Of a DNA stretch of 40,316 bases, positions 29,216-37,019 are shown piece after piece. A program made the translations under genes and the position numbers. The notes below the pieces were generated by a model. It did not search any database. It had not been told where the DNA came from and saw only the letters and a program-made list of their open reading frames with translations. Source of the DNA: a bacterium (GTDB taxonomy: Bacteria > Patescibacteriota > Patescibacteriia > S139-126); NCBI GenBank assembly GCA_030666865.1, contig DAOUWZ010000009.1, positions 1 to 40,316 of the forward strand, read 5' to 3'. Position 1 is the stretch's first letter. Every line of letters starts with the position of its first letter.

Positions 29216-29359
29216 TTTTTAGCTAATATTAGCTAAAAATAATTATTAAATTTAATTAACAATTTAAATTTAATAATTATTGACCAAAAAATGTTTTCAA
29301 AAAATGTGGACAAATTAACATTTTATCCACACCTTTACTAAAATAGCTAATATTAGCTA
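29216..29359. promoter_or_regulatory. Palindrome/DnaA-box-like cluster
   Basis: TTTTTAGCTAATATTAGCTAAAAA (29216-29239), 18-bp IR 29238-29255/29264-29281, TGTGGACAA (29305-29313), TTATCCACA (29323-29331), TAGCTAATATTAGCTA (29344-29359). Confidence 0.6.
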
Positions 29360-29379
29360 AATTTATTCAAAAATAGTTC

Positions 29380-30756
29380 TTATTCAATACAAATTAAATA
29401 ACTATTATCAAATTTTGAATTATTTTTTCCTATAAAAATACTTTCTACACCAGCTTCAACCAAATTTTTACTAAAATTAGCATCAAGTTTAATTAACTCA
29501 CTTGAATTTTCTACACATTTATTATTTACGCCTGCTTTTGCCTGTAAAATATATCTATTAATCAACTTCATACTATTCCCTAACACAGTAAAGTCACCAT
29601 CTTTAAACCAAATAAAATAAGAATCTTTATTAAAATACACGACATTTACAATTTTTCCGCTAATATTAGCTGTTTGATACTCAAAATCAACAGGCATTAC
29701 TTTAAATTCAATTATTTCTGTACTATCAGGTAATACAACAGTTTCTTCTGTAGGCATTTGCCACCCCATTCTGGTTTTCATTATTTCATGAACATCCATA
29801 AATCCTTGTTTTGTAAACATGCCCCTGCCAATCCATAAATAATTTCGATTGTCATTTGCCCTATTTTCTGATAAATAAAGAGCTAAATCATGACTCTCTT
29901 TGGTTTTTGATAAAATGTTAAAAATATTGAAATTATACTTATCTTCTATGGGTTTAATAATCTCTAGTAAATAATCTTGGCTATTAAAAACATTTTTATT
30001 TTGCTCTAAATTATGATTCATAACCAGAATATTGGCATCACTAAAATTTTGAACAAAACTTCGTGAACTTTCATGGAAAAAAGGCAACTGAAACACCGAC
30101 TTTTTCGGTAATTTTTCTACTGCCAAATTATTTTTATCCGAATAAACCAACCATTCGCCACTTATCTTATTTTTAACTACATTCGCTAAACTACCTGACA
30201 ATTCATAATTTTTATCAATATTCCAATACAAAAAATTACCAATCCCTCTATTTACTTTGTAATTACTCAAATATTTTTTAATTGAATTGTCATGATCTAC
30301 TTTATAATTCTTAAATCTTTCAATAAATTCCCAGCTTGAAGAAATCACAACTATTTTATCTATTTTATGAGCATGCCAATTTTCTGCTAAAATACTGTAA
30401 TCAAAATTATCGTCTCGATCATACAAAAACCAACCTGAATAATCTTTTCTGTCCTGCTGATATAATAAAAAACTTAATTCTCTAAAATCAAATTTTTTTA
30501 AATCTTCGTATTCTGCTCCAAAATTTTCATTGATAACCTTAGCCAAACCTAAATATTCCGAAGATAAAGGCTCTCTAAGATGCATGTACCAAATTATATC
30601 TTGGTATGGAATATATTTACTGATACGATCTTGTTCTATCTGCCAATCTTCATAAATAATCAAGGCCGCCCCAAAAACTGCGGTTAAAATCAGCAACACT
30701 GTAAACCAGATACGATAATATAATATTTTTTTGTTTTTATATTTAAACATAACCAA
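29380..30756 (-). CDS. Hypothetical membrane-anchored protein
   Basis: 458-aa ORF with N-terminal TM (IWFTVLLILTAVFGAALII); family not recognised. Confidence 0.65.
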   Translation of the reverse strand: MVMFKYKNKKILYYRIWFTVLLILTAVFGAALIIYEDWQIEQDRISKYIPYQDIIWYMHLREPLSSEYLGLAKVINENFGAEYEDLKKFDFRELSFLLYQQDRKDYSGWFLYDRDDNFDYSILAENWHAHKIDKIVVISSSWEFIERFKNYKVDHDNSIKKYLSNYKVNRGIGNFLYWNIDKNYELSGSLANVVKNKISGEWLVYSDKNNLAVEKLPKKSVFQLPFFHESSRSFVQNFSDANILVMNHNLEQNKNVFNSQDYLLEIIKPIEDKYNFNIFNILSKTKESHDLALYLSENRANDNRNYLWIGRGMFTKQGFMDVHEIMKTRMGWQMPTEETVVLPDSTEIIEFKVMPVDFEYQTANISGKIVNVVYFNKDSYFIWFKDGDFTVLGNSMKLINRYILQAKAGVNNKCVENSSELIKLDANFSKNLVEAGVESIFIGKNNSKFDNSYLICIE

Positions 30757-30935
30757 CCATCTATTAATTTGATATATATATTATAACAGAATTAAGTATT
30801 AGGAACACTCTTCAAGCGTATAATTACAAATTCTCTCTAACTTTAATAATTTATCTATAAAAAATCCCGCACCTACGAGATAAACCCTCTACCGCAAAGG
30901 GTAACTAATCCCGCCCCCTTTTTTCAATTGACTAC

Positions 30936-30979
30936 AGGCAGGAGTTGAGATCCTTTTAAGAGGGGCTCAACTCCTGCCT
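30936..30979. repeat. Inverted repeat (14-bp perfect arms)
   Basis: AGGCAGGAGTTGAG (30936-30949) and CTCAACTCCTGCCT (30966-30979). Confidence 0.8.
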
Positions 30980-31064
30980 ACTCACCTATTAATTTCTCAT
31001 TCTACCCCCCATAAAAAAGAACTAAAGAGGATTTATTAAGGTGAATTAACAATCTAATCAAATC

Positions 31065-31100
31065 AAAACCGTAGAGTATAGTTATACTCTACGGTTTTTT
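31065..31100. terminator. Intrinsic terminator downstream of pnp
   Basis: AAAACCGTAGAGTATA-GT-TATACTCTACGGTTTT, 16-bp stem with T-run. Confidence 0.85.
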
Positions 31101-31118
31101 TATAAATAAATTTACTGA

Positions 31119-33326
31119 TTATCTTCGGTGATTATTTCTATTATTTGATCTATGATTATTCGACCTGTGATTATTATCTCTACGTGGCGGTCTTTCTTCA
31201 TAACCTTCTGGTTTTGTCATTAAAGCTTTACGAGACAAATTAATTCTACCCTGATCATCTATTTCAATAACTTTAACTCTCATGCTATCACCAACCTTTA
31301 CCACATCTTCAACTTTCTCAGTCCGTTTCCAATCAAGTTCAGAAATATGAACTAAACCTTCTTTACCTGGCAACACTTCTACAAAAGCGCCAAAATCCAT
31401 CAACCTAGTCACCTTGCCATCAAACTCTTCACCGGCCTGCACTTCTCTGATAATATTTTTTATCCATTCTACTGCTTCTTTTACTCCAGCTTCTTTTACT
31501 CCAGTTACCACAACCAAACCGTCGTCTTCAATATCAATATCAACACCTGTCTGATCAATGATTTGATTGATAACCTTTCCACCAGCGCCAATTACTTCTC
31601 TAATTTTATCTGGATGAATATTGAAAGATTCAATCCGCGGAGCATATGGAGACATTTCCTGTCTTGGTTCTGCAATAATTTCTTGCATTTTTTTCAAAAT
31701 TACAAGCCTTGCTTCTCGAGCTTTAACAATAGCTTCTTGGCAAACTTGTAAACCTATTCCGCCCAATTTAATATCCAATTGAATAGCTGTGATACCTTGT
31801 TCTGTCCCAGCAACCTTGAAATCCATATCACCAAAATGATCTTCAATCCCTTGAATATCTGTCAATATTTTATAATCATTTTTATCTTCAGAATTTGAAA
31901 ACATTCCCATGGCAATACCAGCTACAGGATTAGCAATTGGCACGCCAGCATCCATCAAAGCTAAAGTTGAACCGCAAACTGACGCTTGTGAAGATGAGCC
32001 ATTGGATGATAACACCTCTGACACAACTCTAATAGTGTACGGAAACTCTTCTTTACCTGGAATAACAGATTCTAAAGCTTTTTCCGCCAGCGCTCCATGT
32101 CCAATTTCTCTTCTACCTGGTCCACGATTTGGCTTGACTTCTCCGACACTAAACCCAGGAAAATTATAATGATGCATGTATCGTTTTTTTCCTTCTAATT
32201 CCATGGTATCAAGTATTTGTTCAGCGCCAGGCGAGCCAAGTGTTACTACTGACAATACTTGGGTCTCTCCTCTGGAAAAAAGACCTGAACCATGAGTACG
32301 AGGTAATAAACCAACATCAACCCCCAATTCTCTGACTTCATCAAGTCCTCTGCCATCAACTCGCTTACTTTCTTTCATCACATAATCTCTAGCGGCTTCA
32401 TTTACATAATCGTCAATTTGCGCCAGACCTTGAGCACGCATTTCTTTAGTAACTTCACTGTCATCTTTTAAAACTTTTTCTAATTTAGTATTTATTTCTT
32501 TCAATTTATCTTTAAAATCATCTTTACTTTGATATGGAAAAAGCTTATTAAATTCAATGTTGCTCAAAAATTCCTTAACCTTCTTATCCAACAAAGCTCT
32601 AATTTCTTTTTCCTCATCTAACAAATCAGCATCAATCTTTTTTTCTCTACCAACCGACTCTTTAACTTCTTGCAAAAATGGAAAAAGTTTCTTCATATGC
32701 TTGTGACCAAATTCAATCGCCTCAAACATTATTTTATCTTCAACCTGATTACCATCAGCTTCAATCATAACGACCTCGTCTTTTGTCCCTACTAAAAATA
32801 AATCTAATTCAGATTTTGTTTTAGCTTCATTGGAAGGATTTACAACCCATTCACCTTCAATCCTGCCCATTCTGACACATGAAATTGGTCCATTCCATGA
32901 CACAGAAGAAATATTCAAAGCGCATGATGCTCCAATCAAAGCCGGAATATCAGGATCATTTTCTCCGTCAATTGATAAAACTGTAATAACCACTTGAACA
33001 TCTTTTCTTTCAGTTTCCTTAAACAATGGACGAATAGAACGATCAATCAACCTGCCAGTCAATACTGCTTCGTCAGTCGCTCTGCCTTCACGCTTAATAA
33101 AACGTGAACCCTTGATCTTTCCAGCAGCATAAAGCTTTTCTTCATAATCAACCATCAATGGAAAATAATCCACGCCTTCGCGAGGATTTATCCCTTGTAC
33201 AACTGTAGCTAAAATCATGGTATCTCCGTATTGTACAGTACAAGAACCATGAGTCTGTCCGGCTAACTTGCCGGTTCCGATAATCAATGGACGACCAGCC
33301 CATTCTGTCTTAAATTGTTTTTGCAT
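31119..33326 (-). CDS. pnp: Polyribonucleotide nucleotidyltransferase
   Basis: Two RNase PH domains, KH (IREVIGAGGKVINQI), S1 (FDGKVTRLMDFGAFVEVLPGKEGLVHISEL). Confidence 0.96.
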   Translation of the reverse strand: MQKQFKTEWAGRPLIIGTGKLAGQTHGSCTVQYGDTMILATVVQGINPREGVDYFPLMVDYEEKLYAAGKIKGSRFIKREGRATDEAVLTGRLIDRSIRPLFKETERKDVQVVITVLSIDGENDPDIPALIGASCALNISSVSWNGPISCVRMGRIEGEWVVNPSNEAKTKSELDLFLVGTKDEVVMIEADGNQVEDKIMFEAIEFGHKHMKKLFPFLQEVKESVGREKKIDADLLDEEKEIRALLDKKVKEFLSNIEFNKLFPYQSKDDFKDKLKEINTKLEKVLKDDSEVTKEMRAQGLAQIDDYVNEAARDYVMKESKRVDGRGLDEVRELGVDVGLLPRTHGSGLFSRGETQVLSVVTLGSPGAEQILDTMELEGKKRYMHHYNFPGFSVGEVKPNRGPGRREIGHGALAEKALESVIPGKEEFPYTIRVVSEVLSSNGSSSQASVCGSTLALMDAGVPIANPVAGIAMGMFSNSEDKNDYKILTDIQGIEDHFGDMDFKVAGTEQGITAIQLDIKLGGIGLQVCQEAIVKAREARLVILKKMQEIIAEPRQEMSPYAPRIESFNIHPDKIREVIGAGGKVINQIIDQTGVDIDIEDDGLVVVTGVKEAGVKEAVEWIKNIIREVQAGEEFDGKVTRLMDFGAFVEVLPGKEGLVHISELDWKRTEKVEDVVKVGDSMRVKVIEIDDQGRINLSRKALMTKPEGYEERPPRRDNNHRSNNHRSNNRNNHRR

Positions 33327-33470
33327 ACATATTCCTTTCTATAGGATATGACAAACTTTTTCAGTTATTTGAACTTACCTTAAGCTAAAAAATTTTGCTC
33401 AAAATAACTTCAAATAACTCCTGCGTCAAATCCTGCTTTAATTAATTATTAGACTTATTGCGTAATTAGT

Positions 33471-33980
33471 CTATTTTTTATTAACCTGTCTTAATAAATA
33501 TTTTTTTGGATTGTCTGAAATATCAAAAAAAGAATCAACTCGATCAATCAATTTCTGTGAAGCGCTCTCAGAAAATGCTACAACTTCTATCTGAATTCCA
33601 TGATTTTGCAAATATTCGACCAAAGGTTCATAATCACCATCACCACTCACTAAAACTATTACATCATTATGATTAGAGAGTTTAATAGCATCAACAGTCA
33701 AGCCAACATCCCAATCACCTTTTTTCATTCCACCAGGAAAAATTTGTAAATCTTTTGACTTTATTTCAAATCCTTGTTTTTCCAAAGCTTCAAAAAAAGT
33801 ATTCTCTTCTTTAGTATGCGACTGAACTACATAAGCAATAGCTCTGATCAATTTTCTACCCGAAATAGCTGTCTTTAAAATTTCCTGATAATTTACTCGG
33901 GAATTATATAGATTTTTCGCTGAATGGTACATATTGCCAACATCCACCAAAACAACTACCCTTTGATCTTTATTTTGCAT
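33471..33980 (-). CDS. NYN domain (LabA/DUF88-like) protein
   Basis: VVVLVDVGNMYHSAKNLY...KKGDWDVGLTVDAIKL...DVIVLVSGDGDYEPLVEYLQNHG. Confidence 0.88.
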   Translation of the reverse strand: MQNKDQRVVVLVDVGNMYHSAKNLYNSRVNYQEILKTAISGRKLIRAIAYVVQSHTKEENTFFEALEKQGFEIKSKDLQIFPGGMKKGDWDVGLTVDAIKLSNHNDVIVLVSGDGDYEPLVEYLQNHGIQIEVVAFSESASQKLIDRVDSFFDISDNPKKYLLRQVNKK

Positions 33981-34066
33981 TTATCCTTTTTTATGTGTAA
34001 AAACGAACTAAAACCCACCCGTCTAGGCGGAAAAATTTATTCTTCATTTTTTATTTGTCCTTTTTC

Positions 34067-34405
34067 CTATTGCCGTGCTTCGTTCAAAGCATCTTCTCTA
34101 TCTTTAATAACTTCTTCATCTTCAACAGTAATTATTGAACTTATTTTTATTTTAAGTCTTTTGGTTATATTTAAAAAACTGTCTTTATTTTCTTTTTCCA
34201 AATACCGCAATAGTCTTTTTCTTTGAATGACTTTCTTAATAAGGCCTCTTCGTGAAGAAAAATCTTTTTTATGCTCTTTCAAATGTTCAGTCAACTCTTC
34301 AATTTCCGCTGTCAAAATGGCGATTTGAATTTCTGAAGAACCAGTGTCACTTTTATGAGTCCTAAATTTTTTAATAACTGCCTCCTTTTTCTTTTTGTCT
34401 AACAT
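34067..34405 (-). CDS. rpsO: 30S ribosomal protein S15 (ORF extends upstream to 34456)
   Basis: KFRTHKSDTGSSEIQIAILTAEIEELTEHLKEHKKDFSSRRGLIKKVIQRKRLLRYLE. Confidence 0.95.
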   Translation of the reverse strand: MLDKKKKEAVIKKFRTHKSDTGSSEIQIAILTAEIEELTEHLKEHKKDFSSRRGLIKKVIQRKRLLRYLEKENKDSFLNITKRLKIKISSIITVEDEEVIKDREDALNEARQ

Positions 34406-34568
34406 ATTTTTATCTTTTAGTGCGATAATCACAGTAATAAGAAAGGCAAATTCCAAAAAACCGAGAATATCACTTTAATTAATGTTAATTTTAATTAATG
34501 TAGAAATATCATAACATACATATATAAATCATGCAATATAAAATCATGCAATATATAATATAACATAA

Positions 34569-34633
34569 AAAAACAGGCGAGCTAATCGCCACAAAAATAA
34601 AAACGAGTAAAAAAGGCGCGTGAATGCGCCTTA
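34569..34633 (-). terminator. Two tandem hairpin terminators after ORF 34631-35047
   Basis: - strand: TAAGGCGC-ATTCAC-GCGCCTTTTTT overlapping the stop codon; then GGCGA-TTAGC-TCGCC-TGTTTTTTT. Confidence 0.8.
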
Positions 34634-35047
34634 GAAAATAGACAATTGCCCCACGGTTTTAGCAATCTTTTTCCTTTTAGTATTAATAATATCTATTAAT
34701 AACCAAGGAAAAGTATCATTCAAAACCGAATTAACCGCCTTTCTCAACTCCTCAATATCTCTATCAATTAAATCATTTTCAGTAATAAAAATATGCGGAG
34801 TAGGGTGCTGACTATAAAAACCCACTAAATAATCAATTAATGGCTTTTTGCCAATTCTTTCCTGCTTTTCACTGATTAATATATTTAATACTTTTGGACA
34901 AATATTGTGATTCACAATGGCACAATATCCTCGTGCCAACATATTGAAATTAAATTTTTTTAAATCAGCTTTAGTAATTTTAATTCCGGGGACAGGATTT
35001 TGCCAGTAGTAATCATATATTTTATCAACGAAAATACTTTTTTTCAA
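34631..35047 (-). CDS. Hypothetical protein
   Basis: 138-aa ORF with internally similar halves (IYDYYWQNPVPGIKITKADL / LVGFYSQHPTPHIFITENDL) and dedicated terminators. Confidence 0.6.
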   Translation of the reverse strand: MKKSIFVDKIYDYYWQNPVPGIKITKADLKKFNFNMLARGYCAIVNHNICPKVLNILISEKQERIGKKPLIDYLVGFYSQHPTPHIFITENDLIDRDIEELRKAVNSVLNDTFPWLLIDIINTKRKKIAKTVGQLSIF

Positions 35048-35124
35048 AATATACCTCCGATTTTTAATTTACCATCTGTTTATTAAAACATTTATTTCAT
35101 AAAAAGTCAAACAAATAAACCTAC

Positions 35125-35389
35125 ATTCTAAGTGTAAGTGCATATTCTAAAACAAATAAATTTAATAAATAATACATTTTAAACCAGATTCGCCCCTCTG
35201 CCTGCCCGCCGTATTGGAGGGACAAGGGGGAATTCCTGCCTGCCGGCAGGCAGGAAAGGGGGTTTTGGAGGTTGTTTAACATTACTTAACCCCCTAAATC
35301 CCCCTTAACAGGGGGACTTACCTAGTTCAATATTTTACTAATATTAATAAATAATTACGCATATAATTATTATGCACTTAGTGTAGAAT
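35125..35389. repeat. Inverted-repeat-bounded repeat-rich intergenic region
   Basis: ATTCTAAGTGTAAGTGCATA (35125-35144) vs TATGCACTTAGTGTAGAAT (35371-35389); contains CCTGCCTGCCGGCAGGCAGG and CCCCCTTAACAGGGGG. Confidence 0.55.
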
Positions 35390-35458
35390 TTAAAAATTTT
35401 CTACTCTTATCTATTATCTATCCTGATATTTACTTTTCTGAAAAAGTGTCGTAAAATT

Positions 35459-36451
35459 ATGACAATGGCAAAAAACAATTCTGAAAAACGAATATCCAGA
35501 TTAGGTTCTTTGGGAAAATACGCCCAAGATTTTTTAGATTACTTAGAAATTGAAAAAGGCCGATCCTTAAGAACTAAAAGGAATTATAGCTTTTATTTAT
35601 TAAGATTTTTTACCTGGCTTGATAAAAAAAATCTTAAACCATCAGACATTACTTTGCCAAAAATAAAACAATTTCGCTTATGGTTAAACAGACAAACAGA
35701 CAGTAAGGGCAATCCTTTGAAAAAAAGTACGCAAAATTATCATCTGATAGCCTTGAGGTCATTTTTGAAATATATGGCCAAAAATGATATCAAAATTTTA
35801 ACCGCGGAAAAAATTGAATTAGCTAAAACACCAGACAGGCAAATTGATTTTTTAGAAGGCGAAGACTTAGAACGGCTTTTAGAAGCGCCATGGCAAATAA
35901 AAATAAAAAAAATAATCCAGAATAGAGATAAAGCGATTTTAGAAATGCTTTTTTCAACTGGCTTGCGTGTCTCCGAACTAGCTAGTCTGAAAAAAGAAGA
36001 TATTAATTTGAAAAAAGATGAATTTACTATACAAGGCAAGGGCGGAAAAACTAGAATTATTTTTATTTCCAATCAAGCCAAATACTGGCTGAAAAAATAT
36101 TTAGATTTGAGAAAAGATATGGATCCAGCCCTGTTTATCGGGCATGATCGGGCAAAATCAGCCAGAAATAAAACCAATGAAAAAATAAATAATAACCTAA
36201 CTCCCAGAAGTATTGAAAGAACTATAAAAAAATACGCTCGCGTAGCCGGTATCACCAAAAAAGTAACTCCTCATACTATGAGACATTCATTTGCAACTGA
36301 CCTTTTGCAAAATGGCGCTGACATCAGGTCAGTTCAGGCTATGCTCGGACACGCTTCTATAACCACTACTCAAATTTATACGCATATCACCAATAAACAA
36401 CTAAAACAGATTCACCAAACCTTTCATGGCAATCAAAGAAAAGGTAAGTAA
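35459..36451 (+). CDS. Xer-like tyrosine recombinase
   Basis: FSTGLRVSELASLKKEDI...TPHTMRHSFATDLLQNGADIRSVQAMLGHASITTTQIYTHI (catalytic R, HxxR, H, Y). Confidence 0.93.
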   Translation: MTMAKNNSEKRISRLGSLGKYAQDFLDYLEIEKGRSLRTKRNYSFYLLRFFTWLDKKNLKPSDITLPKIKQFRLWLNRQTDSKGNPLKKSTQNYHLIALRSFLKYMAKNDIKILTAEKIELAKTPDRQIDFLEGEDLERLLEAPWQIKIKKIIQNRDKAILEMLFSTGLRVSELASLKKEDINLKKDEFTIQGKGGKTRIIFISNQAKYWLKKYLDLRKDMDPALFIGHDRAKSARNKTNEKINNNLTPRSIERTIKKYARVAGITKKVTPHTMRHSFATDLLQNGADIRSVQAMLGHASITTTQIYTHITNKQLKQIHQTFHGNQRKGK

Positions 36452-36594
36452 TTAATTACGTAATTAATTACTTACATCTATTGACTTAATAGTAGTTTTT
36501 TAGTATTTTAAAAAAGCTTATATTTAACATTTAACAATTTATTTATCAATAGTTGTTGATTATTAATGTTAGTTATTCGCGAAAGATGTGCCCT

Positions 36595-36620
36595 GGCACG
36601 TCGCTCGCGAGCGACGTGCC
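36595..36620. repeat. Perfect 26-bp palindrome
   Basis: GGCACGTCGCTCGCGAGCGACGTGCC. Confidence 0.9.
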
Positions 36621-36671
36621 CCTGTAGCTCTCCGCCAGCTGGCGGAGGTAGAGCAACAGCCTTCTAAGCTT
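36621..36671 (+). pseudogene. Truncated tRNA-Arg(UCU)-like fragment with palindromic D-loop insertion
   Basis: TAGCTC-TCCGCCAGCTGGCGGA-GGTAGAGCAACAGCCTTCTAAGCT: D arm and anticodon arm recognisable, no T arm. Confidence 0.55.
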
Positions 36672-36678
36672 AAGAATT

Positions 36679-36936
36679 ATGTATTATGTTTATATATTAT
36701 TACTATCCAACAAGCAACTTTATACAGAATTTTGTGATAATATGGCAAGAAGATACAAAGAACATAAAAATGGTAAAGTAAAATCTACAAAATTAAGAAG
36801 ACCATTAAAACTAATACATTACGAAGCATATATATTAAAGAGTGATGCTATGAGGAGAGAAAAATTTCTTAAAACAACAGAAGGTAAAAAATTGCTAAGA
36901 CAACAATTAAGAAATATTTTAAATAATTTAATATAG
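36679..36936 (+). CDS. GIY-YIG nuclease-family (UPF0213-like) protein, possibly degenerate
   Basis: MYYVYILLLSNKQLYTEFCDNMARRYKEHKNGKVKSTKLRRPLKLIHYEAYILKSDAMRREKFLK. Confidence 0.75.
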   Translation: MYYVYILLLSNKQLYTEFCDNMARRYKEHKNGKVKSTKLRRPLKLIHYEAYILKSDAMRREKFLKTTEGKKLLRQQLRNILNNLI

Positions 36937-36944
36937 TATATTAC

Positions 36945-37019
36945 GCTCCGGTAGTTCAACGGATAGAACACGGGCCTTCTAAGCCTGTAATGGGGGTTCG
37001 ATTCCCTCCCGGAGCACCA
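36945..37019 (+). tRNA. tRNA-Arg(UCU), CCA encoded
   Basis: GCTCCGG acceptor paired with CCGGAGC, TCT anticodon in CTTCTAA loop, GGTTCGATTCC T arm, ACCA end. Confidence 0.95.

Noticed and set aside
29305-29331. Firm call of chromosomal oriC
   Set aside because: Only two DnaA-box-like sites, no dnaA/dnaN nearby, and gene strand bias does not switch here; kept only as a hypothesis.
33924-34226. ORF MVHIANIHQNNYPL... (+)
   Set aside because: Antisense to NYN and rpsO genes; includes translated CCGTCTAGGCGG-type repeat; no domain.
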